Source: Miscanthus floridulus (taxonomy: Eukaryota > Streptophyta > Magnoliopsida > Poales > Poaceae). From it: 64,000 nt of DNA. This document shows positions 44,552 to 56,200 of this stretch, in pieces (within the stretch, counting starts at the first letter, position 1; each line of letters starts with the position of its first letter). The stretch covers positions 86,381,560-86,445,559 of the forward strand of contig NC_089598.1 of NCBI RefSeq assembly GCF_019320115.1, given 5' to 3'. The notes beneath the pieces were generated by a model. That model saw only the letters and a program-made list of their open reading frames with translations, searched no databases and had not been told where the DNA came from. Made by a program: the position numbers and the translations under genes.

Positions 44552-44566
44552 TATATTTATATATAT
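44552..44566 (+). promoter_or_regulatory. probable TATA region of the PLATZ gene
   Basis: TATATTTATATATAT precedes a transcribed-looking region by about 30-40 bases and follows a CT-rich stretch (TCTCTCTCTC at 44508). Several alternating TA runs nearby make the exact box uncertain. Confidence 0.4.
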
Positions 44567-44594
44567 CGCTATATGTATATATATATAATTTTCG

Positions 44595-45134
44595 CTTTCG
44601 CTGCTGCGATATATACTTTGAGACGAGACGACGCCGCGGGCCGAGAATTCTTGGATTTCCAGAAGCCCCGAATCGGCGAATCATCCATCCCCTCCTCATC
44701 TCCCCGTCCAGCCGTCGTCCTCCTCTCCTCCCTTATCGACGATCCGGACCAGCCGCTGAATTCTTCTTCGTTCCCCTTCCCCTCCTCCGTCGCCGTCCTA
44801 CTCCTACCCGGCCTCCTGTGAAGCAGGTAACGATTGATATATATGATAGGATAGATAATCCGTTGATACTGTTATTAACCGCCTGGGCCGGGCCGGGCCG
44901 GGGGCCCTCTCTTCTCCCTTCCATCACATCGATATCGTGGAAGGTTTATCTCGATCGATCGATCAGCTTCCTGCATTCATCTTCCCTGGCCGTGTTGCTT
45001 CTTCTCTTTCCTTGTTGAAAGATGCCTTTTGCAATCTGTTCTGCAGGACGGGGTTGAGTTGCACCAGCTCAAGTCAAGGGATATAGAGAGAGGAGAGACG
45101 TACATCAGTTGTAGCTCTGGAGGAACCTATACCA
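44595..45134 (+). other. 5' untranslated exons of the PLATZ gene
   Basis: Exon 1 (about 44595-44826) ends at AAGCAG/GTAACG. The intron 44827-45046 ends TTCTGCAG. Exon 2 is 45047-45137 and ends with the start codon. Neither exon contains an earlier ATG, so there is no upstream ORF. The start of exon 1 is estimated from the TATA region; the splice sites are read from consensus and need transcript support. Confidence 0.55.
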
Positions 45135-48100
45135 ATGGTAAAGTAAAATTCTCTTCATTTTTGCAATTGATGCTTGTTGATTTGCCATATGCTTTTTTGC
45201 ATGCGTATAGGTGTAGATCGACGAGATTGATGATCGAGCTGCTGATCACCATCAGTACACATAGGTGTAGCAGTTTGTACACATGTAGTAGTAGTATGCA
45301 TATAGAGACAGATCAGAACGAACTTGCATTTGATTTGGAGGAGACGACGTCAGGCGACGGCGATGGTGGTGATTGATGGATGGATTGTGGTGGTCGGTGG
45401 TGGTGCAGGTGATGGTGAGCGTGGCGAGCCCGAGCCCGATGGTGCGGTCGGAGGAGGACCTGGGCCCGCCGTGGCTGCGGCCGCTGCTGGGCACGAACTT
45501 CTTCGTGCCGTGCCGGCTGCACCCGGAGCTGAGCAAGAACGAGTGCAACCTCTTCTGCCTCGGCTGCACCGGCGACGCCCTCTGCGCCTACTGCCTACCG
45601 GCGCACCGCGACCACCACGTCGTCCAGGTCAGTCAGCGACTCTACTACAAGAGATATATGGTGGTGTGGTGGTGCACTTCTCCTTCGCGCAGCCGCCGCC
45701 GCCGCCGCCGCTGACACAGAGACGCACACAACATGATTCATGACATATATGAAATATGGGCATGCAGATCCGGCGTTCGTCGTACCACAACGTGATCCGG
45801 GTGTCGGAGGTGGGGAAGCTGATCGACATCTCCCACGTGCAGACGTACGTGATCAACAGCGCCAAGATCGTGTTCCTCAACGGCCGGCCGCAGGCCAGGC
45901 CCGGCAAGGGCGTCACCAACACCTGCGAGATCTGCTGCCGGAGCCTCCCGGACTCCTTCCGCTTCTGCTCCCTCGGATGCAAGGTCCGTCTTCTTCCTCG
46001 ATCGCTAGCTTCTCTTCTCTCTTCCAGTTCGTTCGTTCCAGCCACGGACGACGACACACACGTTCTCTTTGTTCTTTCTTTTTTGTTCCTCTCTCTCGCT
46101 ACCTTTCTCTCTCTCAAAGGCTGTAGTAGTACGAGTAGCGGGCTAGCGGCATTTTTGTCCGAGGCTCGGTATGGGCCAACGCCAACAGGGGATCGGACGG
46201 CACCCCACCGCACAGCAACATACGGCAGCTCGTGCGCGTCCTAGGCATCGGAAAGCAGACGAATCCTACCGCGGAAGCAAGCGGACTATGCATGGTCTAT
46301 TATGTTGGGGTTGTTGCCAAGCATCAAGCTCTTGACACCCGCCATTTTTTTAAGCATTGGCCTCTACCTCGGATAACCACCGATGGCTACCTGCATTGCA
46401 TGACGACCGAAAGGAAGAACCTGGAATGGAACCATCAAGATCGAATGCCGTGGCACATTTTAGTTGGACGCTTTGGCGGATGCGAATTCGATGCAAAATT
46501 GAGTTTTAAAACACAAAAAATTCACTGGAAATTAATGAAGATAGCTAATCAAGCACGCACTTATTATATTCCACAGCAAAGCATCGGGTCCTTAGATGCT
46601 ACATTAATTCGTGCTGGCAGAGGCGAAGCCAGCCACCATGGCTACTGGGGTCTTAGGTGTTACACAGTGGGATCAACCGTAGTGGTGAACAGTGATTATC
46701 AATAATTCTCTATAGGATTTGTAGAAATTTATCGGGGTCGCTCGACCCCGATGACAAAGGCTAGCTCCGCCCCTGCGTGCTGGGAAGATACAACCGGTAT
46801 CTTTCTCACACCATCTAGCCTTATTAGGAACTAATAAAGACACTCGATCGAGGCGGCCTAACACTTGTTTGTGGTCCCCTCCACAAATGGTAGCAATTGA
46901 TGTGATCACATTTTGGCTCCATATATCTGCATTCTCGAATTGTTTTGCCTTGAAAATTCTTGGTTTCCAAAAAGTTATTGTGTTCCTCACCATGTCATGT
47001 TCATGGATACGGTAAGTTTCTTCTCCTTATTTTCTGTGGCATCCTAGGGATATGTCTCAATTATTGCCCTTTGAACTTTGGGTGGGTGCGTTGGTACGTG
47101 TGCTGCCGTTAAATGCAGCCAAATTGAATGGGTCCAGATATCTCCCATTTTATAGCCCATTTCCATCAAGATTGTTGCTCCAAATAGAGACCATTTGGAA
47201 GCTTTGTTGAGGTGAGCAATAGCTCCTTTCTGTGTCTTGCTGATTTCAGCTATGCCCGGCTTGCAACTGCAGCACAGTTTGGTTCTGTTGTCCAGCTCTT
47301 CAGCCTGTTCGGGAGGCCGTAAACGATCGTGGATTATTTACTGCTGGCTGGTTTGGTGTGAGAGAAAAATACTGTTCCTGGCTGGAAATTTACGATCGTT
47401 TACGAGCAAGCGAACAGACTGCTTGTCTTTTCTGCGCGGGTGCTATTTTGCAGCTGAATGTTAGCGGAATTATTGGCTCTCCCTCAAAAAGCAATATTTT
47501 TTCTGGCCCAGCGCAGCAATGTAGCCCCCCCAAAGCAAGATTTTTTTTACGGTTCCAAACACCTAGCCTAGCCTAGCGAGGTTAGAGTTTTCCTTGCTAA
47601 GGATCCAAACGCACATCGCGTTTGCTCGAATGTTTGAACCAAAACGCTTAAGTTGATAGGAAAATGTGGGAAATTTACTTATACTTCAACACATGCACAA
47701 ACTATATATTAGGCCTCAAACATGGAAATATGAGTCGACTGCAATTATTTTATCCGATTGCGTCTTCCAGGATCTCAACTTGAGACATCATATCTTTTGG
47801 CCCTAAATATTCGGACCAGTTCAACCCAAGACAGAGAAAGACTTTCAGTTATACTTCGACAAACACCACAATGGAGCTCAAATCACAATCACAACAAAAA
47901 AAATGATTAACCACGGTTCTTACCCAAATGCAGCAAGTAAGAAACTAATCTTGCCTTGATAATTTAAGCTATATACTGTATCTGTCTAACTGTTGCACTA
48001 GGCACACACTATGTATAAAGTTTCCCTAGGGAGTTGAAGCTCTCACTGTTCTAGTTTAGGATAAAGCTGCTTTCAGCAGAGTAGGTAGACTTGATACATC

Positions 48101-49304
48101 ATGTGTTTAGGATCTTCCTATCGCGAATGCACTTCTTTTTCGTTTTCTTTTTTCAGCAGACCGAATCATCCAGTTAACCTTCTATCACTTAGAAAGGATA
48201 GAAAGAGTGTGCGTTATCTAGATAAAGTTGACTTCCCTGGCAGCGATGTTCTACCGAATCACCTTGTTTGCTTGTCGGGTTTGGGTATATATATTGAGCT
48301 ATCAAGTATGGTTATGTTGATCCTTGCAAATTTTAATGGGATCAAACAAAGAGAAAATGACGATCCTTTAGTTTCAGATATTGTTCATTTATGCTATGCC
48401 TATTGCCTAGAAAGTGTGGTTTTAGGCTGATGGTCATGATTAATTAGCCAATTAGGTCGCGGAATACCTAATTATTCCTATATATAACACTTGAGATGCT
48501 TTAACTCTCCAAAAAAGTTGGAATAACTTATAATTTTGAATGGAGGGAGTAGTAAGGGGTAATGTCCAATTGTCGATCTCATGATCTCATCAGTGCGTGA
48601 AGCCATGTGTAAAAACATGCGCAGCAATACACCTATTGAAAGAGGTCATCTAACTAATAAGTAAATATGCAGTTCAGTTTGCAAGCTTTAGAAAGATTAT
48701 ATGAAGGCTAATCAACGTCAGTTGGAGTGTTGGACAAGGAATTGCATATACTGCTGTGCTCCCTGTTCGCACTTAGTGCAATGACGACAGATCCACGGGG
48801 ATAATAATAACACGCTCCATCATGGAGGGTTTCCTTTTCTTTCTCTTTTTCACACGTCCTCATCAGCTCACTTCACCGATTCCTTGGACAGCTACTCTTG
48901 TGGCCATGGAAATTTCATTCTCATTTCTTCTTCTTTGTGCTGCACTGATAAACCAGCTATATATATTCATTCCCTCATCGATGGATGGACGTGTGATTAA
49001 TTTGTATAATTTACAGCTGGGAGGGATGCAGTGGGACCCGAGCCTGACGTTCGCCATACGGCCGAAGCGCGGGCAGGGCTCCGTCGACGACGGGTCCGGC
49101 TCCGACGACTCGTTCAGCCCCAAGAAGCCCCGGCGGATGGCCGGGTTCGACCTCGGCCGCTTCGAGCGGCCGGGCATCCGGTGGTCCGACGACGAGGGTA
49201 GCAGGTCCAACAACGGGCCCTTCACGCCCGGGACGCCGCCGATCAACCGGTGCCGGCCGTCCAGGAGGAAGGGCATCCCCCACCGCGCCCCGTTCTACGG
49301 TTAG
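45135..49304 (+). CDS. PLATZ zinc-finger transcription factor, 241 aa, five-exon gene
   Basis: Coding parts: 45135-45137 (ATG only), 45409-45627, 45768-45983 and 49017-49304, with introns GTAAAG...GTGCAG, GTCAGT...ATGCAG and GTCCGT...TTACAG. The frame is open throughout. PLATZ proteins are plant nuclear proteins that bind A/T-rich DNA and repress or modulate transcription; some also act with RNA polymerase III. Zinc ligands, first set: C36-x2-H39-x7-C47-x3-C51-x2-C54-x5-C60-x2-C63-x3-H67-x2-H70. Second set: C127-x2-C130-x10-C141-x3-C145. The segment between them holds the family phrase [14 protein letters not shown]. The C-terminal half has a basic patch SPKKPRRM and the typical end [14 protein letters not shown]. 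Length and exon pattern fit the family. The second in-frame ATG (45412) could serve as start, giving 239 aa. The last intron is 3.0 kb and holds MITEs. Confidence 0.93.
46618..46775. mobile_element. hAT-type MITE of 158 bases with perfect 8-base TSD
   Basis: CGTGCTGG occurs on both sides (46610-46617 and 46776-46783). The ends CAGAGGCGAAGCCAG and CTAGCTCCGCCCCTG are the common plant hAT termini (consensus CAGGGGCGGAGC). It lies in the large PLATZ intron. Confidence 0.92.
47301..47421. mobile_element. MITE with 29-base inverted ends (GTAAACGATCG type)
   Basis: The left end CAGCCTGTTCGGGAGGCCGT continues into AAACGATCG and the right end is its inverted counterpart CGATCGTTTACGAGCAAGCG then AACAGACTG. 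The centre has GTGTGAGAGAAAAATACTG, also present at 51579-51696. No clear target duplication. Confidence 0.75.
48500..48553. mobile_element. Stowaway MITE, one end only
   Basis: The stretch ending AATGGAGGGAGTA (near 48553) is the inverted Stowaway terminus (TACTCCCTCC), adjacent to a TA. The opposite end is not present within the next few hundred bases upstream, so this is a fragment in the PLATZ intron. Confidence 0.6.
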
Positions 49305-49910
49305 CTAGTCTAAGCTCCAGTGGAATGCAATGCAACACGCAGCCATCAATCAAGCTTTAAAATAAATACTCCATCTTCAGCCAGCACGATGCTGTGTGCC
49401 ACTCAGGTGTGAGCAGTGAAGTGATACAAAATCTTCTGCTACTGGTAGTAGGTCACCATATATAGCTAAGTATATATATGTTTAGCTATATAGCCTGTTA
49501 CATATATAGCTGTATACATGCATGCATACACAACACAATAATGTAGGCGAAAGATATCTGTACATGCCAGTATATTTGACAAAGGTTGTCAGTATGTGTA
49601 GACAATCTGAAAGGAGATAGAAACATAGGTAGGGTTTGGATTTTATTAGGTTGGCTAGTAGTAGTAGTCGAGATTGATATGTGAGAAGGAACAAGCTAGC
49701 ATCATGTATCTATCTCGGTGTTTGTAGTATTTGGCTGCTTGCCTCCACCACCCAATGCGTTTATTAGCGTTGTGGTGCGAAGCTAAACGTTTTTGGTAAT
49801 CTCCTCCTCCTTATAGGAGCTTAATCTGTACATGTACAGACAGTGTATGTATGTATATGTCTGTGTACGTACTAGCAGAAATTAATAAAGAAAGAAAAGG
49901 GAAGAAATAC
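49305..49910 (+). other. 3' untranslated region of the PLATZ gene
   Basis: Following the stop at 49302-49304 is AT-rich sequence with a candidate polyadenylation signal AATAAA at 49884-49889. A weaker AATAAA lies near 49362. The true cleavage site cannot be read from sequence. Confidence 0.45.
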
Positions 49911-50261
49911 CTTGTGGTGTGTATGTAACCTGCGATCTGCAAGAAAATGTCTGTAAATTTATATGACTGATGATAAAATGCTAGTATTTTCTTGAGTTGA
50001 GCTCTGGTTTTCTGTTAGGCACGTATTCTAGCTTTGGGCATCAACATCGTCCAGTACTCTTATGTCACATCCCTGGAGTCGATGCGCCGAACAGGAAGAA
50101 AACGATGCTAGAGGCCTAGAACATTGACAATGCGAGTCTTGTGTCACTGCCATTTCTTTTTCGGCGTCGGTTTGGTCCCAGGCTCTGCTACTGCGCTCAC
50201 ACAAGAAACAGGTGAATGGCAGCTACTGCTCTCACGCACAAAATACAGGTGAATGACACTT

Positions 50262-50531
50262 TTTAGTTTCCACCACAAAATTTTATATCATGTCACATCA
50301 AATATTTGGACACATGCACGAAGTATTAAATATAGACTAAAAAAATAAATAATTGCATAGTTTATGACTAATTTGTGGGAGAAATTTTTTAAGCCTAATT
50401 AGTCTATAATTTGGCAATAAAGTGCTATAGTAACACATGTGTCAATGATAGATTAATTAGGCTTAATAAATTCGTCTCGTGGTTTACTGATGAATTATGT
50501 AATTTGTTTTTTTATTAGTATTAAACACCCC
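50262..50531. mobile_element. MITE remnant (GGCC/AAGCCTAATTA family)
   Basis: It contains the grass MITE phrases GTCACATCAAATATTTGGAC, AAGCCTAATTAGTC and ATTCGTCTCG, arranged as in a folded element, but its GGCC ends are missing. Limits are approximate. Confidence 0.6.
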
Positions 50532-50932
50532 AATACGATACCCCAATATAATATCCGATGTGACGTCTGAAATTGTCTATGATGGACGGAATAGTGGCAT
50601 GGCATTTGGGTGCCAACTGCGAAGAAGGGTAGGGTTCTGCTTCCATCAGGAAAGTTACCCACCCGGCCAGAGTGGTTGGGCCGTCCTCCAGAGTCCAGAT
50701 GGCTGGCCGTTGCGAGGAAAAACTCGCTCCACGCAATTCCTGCGTTGTAGGAGTACTTGCGTACGTTCACACAGCAGTCTCATTTGAAGGACGATTTAAG
50801 ACCGACGAATTCTTCTTTTCGTATTCTATCTACGTGCAGAAATAATTCATTTACTTTTAATACAATCTTTCTTTCCCGTCTCATATGGCGTGTCATTGCA
50901 CGTTCTAGAATCCATGATGGGTACAATTGTTA

Positions 50933-51200
50933 GGCCTGGTTTAATTCAAGGGTGTAAAATTTTAAGGTGTCACATCGGATGTTGCATGAGGTGTTCGGAT
51001 ATTAATAAAAAAAAATTACAGAATTTGTCAGTAATTCACGAGACGAATTTATTAAGCCTAATTAATTCGTCATTAGCACACGTGCTACTATAGCGCCACA
51101 TTATCAAATCACGGATTTATTAGGCTTAAAAGATTCGTCTCGTAAATTAGTCACGAGCTGTGCAATTAGTAATTTTTTTAAGCCTATATAAATTGCGGCC
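50933..51200. mobile_element. MITE of about 268 bases, GGCC-ended
   Basis: It starts GGCCTGGTTTAATTC and ends near TTGCGGCC. Internal inverted stretches ACGAGACGAATTTATTAAGC and GCTTAAAAGATTCGTCTCGT fit a fold-back element of the same group as 29079-29321. The target duplication is not clear. Confidence 0.65.
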
Positions 51201-51578
51201 CTGAAGGCGTGACTTGAACGCTATGAGCGGACGGAGGTCCAGTGGCAAATGAAACCCTGCCGAGTGCCGAGTCCAGAGTCTGCGTGGAGACTGTACTCGA
51301 GTGTCAACGCTTTTGACAGAGGATGGATGGACCACCAACGAACCCAACGGCCCTCCCAGAGTCCCCCAGTCCCAACCGAAACAAAAGCTACAGGCTATTT
51401 GCAGGAAGCAGCCGTGAAAAAGGCGCGCAAGAGGGTTCCCGGGCGGGTCAGGCAGCCGCCGGAACCGTTCGGCGTCGCCGTCCCGGTGTCCCCCACCCAC
51501 CAGCTTACTAGCAGCGGGCTTGACGTGGGTGAGGGTGGAACTGAACCGGGTTTACTAATCCGCGTGGGAACGACTCAC

Positions 51579-51696
51579 GGCCTATTCGTTTCGTCGTAAA
51601 CGATTGTGAATTATTTACTACTGGTTGGTTTAGTGTGAGAGAAAAATACTATTCTAACTTATAATCCACGATCATATACGAGCAAGCGAACAGACC
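51579..51696. mobile_element. MITE of 118 bases (GTAAACGATCG type), second copy
   Basis: The ends GGCCTATTCGTTTCGTCGTA and CGAGCAAGCGAACAGACC are inverted relatives, and the centre GTGTGAGAGAAAAATACT matches the copy at 47301-47421. This copy is more diverged. Confidence 0.7.
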
Positions 51697-52718
51697 GTTA
51701 GATCAACGGGGCCGCCGGGCAACGGATGGGTTTCGGCGGCGGCCGGCGGAGGACGAGGGGAATCTATTTTATCTGACGCACAATTTAAACTATAAAACAA
51801 TTAGGCTAATACTTTTTAACTATTATAATAAAAGTTTATACGATTAGATTTATAAAAAATTATACTATCCCATAATTATAAGTTTATAAATATAAAAAAT
51901 ATAATATAAAGTAAATAAATAATCAAAGTGTAATCGAGGAGACCATATCATTATGACTTGCGCCACATAAAATGGACCAAAGGGAGTATCTCTTATAAAG
52001 GTAATCCCCGCTGACAATTTATCTTATGCAAAGTGCCTACATCAGCATCCACTAGAACATCTCACTAGCATATTCAACTATCTCGCCATGTAAAGTGTCC
52101 ACATCAGTATCCACTAACACATCTCATTATGTCTTTATTCAAGCTATTCACATTAGCAAACCACATCATTTACTAACATATTTAGTTGTTCACATCAGAA
52201 TAATAAAAATCATCCTCTAACATGTATTATGATATTTATTTAATTGTATTAGTAAATATAAGTAGTATAATTTCATCGGCGATTTACGCCAGACGTTCTT
52301 GAAGTGTCTCTCATGGCCAAGTGCGCGGCTCAATAAAGAAAGAAACATCCGTATGGTGGTGCACTCTGGACGGCGACTAGGCTTGTTTGTGTGTTCCGTG
52401 CAACTGTGCTCCAGCCTTCGTTGCGATCAAGCCGTCTCATTTTTCTTTTTTATAGCAACATCACGTCTGATGGGACGTCACCATCAACTAAGTATGTTCT
52501 GTTCGTTCGAATAATAGTACGTACTATCTGTTCTGACGGCACAACACCTTGGGCCGGCGATCACCTAGGGCCCAGGCCTGGAGGGGGACATCAGCCCATG
52601 GGAGGGAAAAGGCAGCACCTTGCCACAGCCCACGGGAGGGAAAACGATTGGTTTTCTCGAGTCTGGACTCTCTACTTCCAATGACGCCACGACGATTGGG
52701 GACCTGCGCATGCTAGAT

Positions 52719-52790
52719 ACTCCCTCCATCTAAAATATAAATGACTTTCTAAAATTTTCTAAACAGATTAAAGATGATAGCAAAAGCAGC
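52719..52790. mobile_element. Stowaway MITE, left end only
   Basis: TACTCCCTCCATCTAAAATA followed by TAAATGACTTTCTAAAATTT is a Stowaway terminus. The matching right end is not seen downstream within 400 bases. Confidence 0.6.
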
Positions 52791-53201
52791 ATGTATTCTT
52801 ATCTTCTTTTCTCTCCCGAAGAATATCTTCTAGATTTGGTAGTAGTTATCATCTTCATGTACCCGTAATTAGCTTTCGCAGAATATGATCTATTTTACTA
52901 AGTTTGGGCCATGGAGTTAACTAATCAATAAATAATAAATAAAGATATATAGTGGCCAGATGCCTTATCATCATGCGGCACAACTGTAGAGTAGGTCACT
53001 GGAATCAATCAGGTGAGAAAAGTTTGAGTTAAAAGGAAGAATATTTGAGAAAAAAGAACCCATCACCTACTTATGCAAGGAGAACATAAAGGAATATCAG
53101 GATTTAGGAATGCATGGCGTGTAAAATTCTAGAATTGAAACTTTACTATTACAATAAACATCTTTAGAGGCAGGTAAAATAGGTTTTCAGGGGCGGTCAG
53201 T

Positions 53202-56200
53202 GAAGCGACCTGATTTTCACGAACGTAAATCCACAGAGTCGAAGTGTAATAAGACCGTTGTAAATCATATTACCTAGATTTCCAGTCGAATACCACACCC
53301 ATACAACGATAATATCAGAGTACAAATAGTGTGGAATTACATAATTTATTACATCGCCGCATTGGCGGAATCAAAAGTAGCATTCATTCAGAACAGCTTG
53401 AGGATAAGATCGCCAAACTCGAGCGTAGGCACGAACCCCTCAACCGTCAAACTCCTCGGAGCTATACTCCTCAGCAGAACCTGTGTGCCAAAATTTATCA
53501 GTACGATTTGTACTAGCCACTCCCACCCTATGAGCATTGCTTTGTGGAAATTGGATGCAAGTTGGATATAATCAAAAGGAACCTATAAGGCTGGGGTTTC
53601 CTATGTATTAGCATGTCAAGTATATAATAATAGTTGGTCAAGTTTTAACACCATTCCCACACACATTCCACCCTATTCCCTTTCCAGAGCCAAGTTTCGA
53701 TCATGGGATCATTATACCACCATCCACACCATCATCATACAATCGCTCAGTCGACAGGCCAACTCCCTCTTGGCACTATTTCAAGGCCCGTAGCCCTTGG
53801 CTATGTCCGACACTCTCTCATGGGGGAAGAAGAGAAGGACTCATCTCACTACCTAGTTTAAGCGAAATCCAGGATAGGTCCATAGCCGACAAGTCAGCAT
53901 ATGTATCGATCGATCAACCAAACACTCTGCAGAGGTTTTACATACCCACAAGATAGCCATCCTCGACGGTGCCCTGTCTAGGCAGATTTTGGCCGCTTGC
54001 TAGCCTAGAACGATGCCACCCTACCTCTCAGCCCTAGAACATCCCAAGTCTAGTCTGGGATGGCTAATACTGTGAGTCATAGACAGAGCTGGGACCCTCC
54101 GAATGTCAAGAGCTAGGTCCACAAGGCCTCCTAAAGTCTCGGAAGGGTGTGGGGGAAACCGCGCGCCCCGTACCTCCTTGCACACGTTCGCCTAGCAGTA
54201 GTGGCATTGTTCTACCAAGTAGTCCGACCGTCCCGCACCATATAGGGCAAGTGGGATGTAAAGGATTCCCGGTGAGTCTGAGTACTAGCAAGTCCTTAGG
54301 GATTGACCAAGCCAGAATGTCTTCATTAGGGTTTCTATTTTACGTTCCACCACAGCACCTCTACCCCGGGCTCCACCTCTCCGAGGTTCACACCCAAGGA
54401 CACCTCCAATTACCATTTACCCACCACAGGTATTCCATATCCAAGTGCCTAGGTAGCACCACATGGCAAGACTCACCCTAGGCTTATCGTATACTCCAAC
54501 TTGGTCAACACAACCCTCACCCTCCACACACCCAAGTCCAGATAACACCAGTTTCCACCACGCATTAATGTAGTATAAGCATAGTAGAAGTATAAGCAAT
54601 GAAATATAGTAGTAAGCGTGTGTCTAGCCTAATAGCAGGGTATGCAGGGGTAAGGTTGCGTCAAGGTAAAGGCCATCAAGTAAGCATACTACCATGTAAG
54701 TCCTATCATAGTATGATTATAACAGTAAAGTAAAGCAATAGCAGTTCTACATTAGCCATGCGTAAATAGGTGCTACGAGATTGGGTGGGATGTGGCACCT
54801 TCAGTGTAGTCGTCTCCGTACTCCTCACGGTACTCTCGGTCCTCGTCCATCTGGTTCTCCTTCGAGTCTGCAAACGATCGCATTATAGTCGCGTTAGTGA
54901 CGTCTATAGAATAGCACAAAGAAGCAATGAAAATTCAAAAGAGTCAAATGCACTCAAACATGGGTTCATTGCGTAAGGCTCGATTTTGGATGAATTTTGG
55001 TCCTGGTTTCGTATTTTTCTAAGGTCGTATGAATTAGTTATGAATTTTTGAAGTTTTAATCATTTCTAAAATTGGGGAAAACGCTGATTAATTCAGGGCT
55101 GACACGTGTCACACTATGACTGGTCCACGTGGCATGCTGACGTCAGCATGATGTCATCATCTCGGTTCTGGTACTGACAGGTGGGGTCCCGCATGACGCC
55201 ATCATGACATCAGCATGACGTCACTCAATGACAAGTGGGTCCAGCGGCTCTATGTCACTGACTTGTGGGTCCGGTCTAAGTCATCGTCAAGCCAATCGAG
55301 CGAGTCAACGATCAACGGATCACAGTCACTGACAGGTGGCCTCGATCATCGGTCAGTGTTGACCAGTCAATGGTCAATACAGGCTGGGCCTCGACTGGGC
55401 TGGTTGGGCCTGGATACGGGCTGGGCTTTGGCCTGCCACGTGGCGCGCGCTGGTGCGGCCATGTCATCTTACTGGGCCACTAACGAGCCATGATCCACGG
55501 GCGTAGGTGAGGCGTGGTTCATGGTGAACCCGCCTGTGTTGGTCCATAGACCGCAGAGCCGGTCTATGAAAGACTTGGTCCACTTACTCCTTCCTAGGGT
55601 TTGGTTCACGTGCACGACGTGGTCATGGTCGGAGCTCGACGGAGCTGCTCGGGACATGGTCGGTGTGGTCATGGTCGGCGAGGTCATGGTCGGAGCTACT
55701 CGGTGGAGCTGCTCGGGACGTGGTCGGTGAGGTCGTGGTCGGAGCTCGGTGATGGGAAAATCCCCTTCTCTTCCCTGACGGGGCTCCCGTCGGCGGTGAG
55801 GTCACCGATGAGCTCCTGCGGCGGCGCTAGCGTTCGATTAGGGTAGGCAATAGTTTCCCCATGCCTCGGTGAGTGCAGCAGTGGGGTCAAGGTGGCGGCT
55901 AGGGCTTCATAGGGTCCCGGCCATGGTGAACGGCGGCATGGGTTTGTCAGTGTGCATGGACAGGGCTGCAGTGGTAGCGAGAGCCCAGTTGGAGGAGTGT
56001 GTGAGCTCCACGGTGCTTCTATGGCCACGGTGAGCGTGTTGGAGGAGCTCCTGGTACTCCCAGTGGCTCCGGTCACGGTGATGGGGGCAAAGCAGAGGCG
56101 GTGGCGCTCCGACGAGGTGCGGTGCGGCAACATAGGGCTCTAGTGGGCTTCTTCCTCGGCTAAGGTGAGCGCAGTGTGTCTCTCGACATGGCAGAGCCAG

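Larger units (their letters stand above)
45984..49016 (+). other. large third coding intron of the PLATZ gene
   Basis: It starts GTCCGTCTTC and ends TTTACAG. It contains a hAT MITE, a GTAAACGATCG-type MITE and a Stowaway end, so much of its 3.0-kb length comes from transposon insertions. A 157-codon ORF at 46232-46705 resembles nothing I know and overlaps the hAT MITE, so it is taken as chance. Confidence 0.75.
49911..53201. other. downstream intergenic DNA with MITEs
   Basis: 3.3 kb without a recognisable gene. It holds four MITE or MITE-like pieces (listed separately) and an AT-rich block 51775-51930. The right border is the 3' LTR of the Tekay-like element. Confidence 0.5.

Noticed and set aside
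46232..46705. 157-codon ORF in the PLATZ intron
   Set aside because: No recognisable domain, it overlaps a hAT MITE at its end, and has no codon bias like the neighbouring exons.
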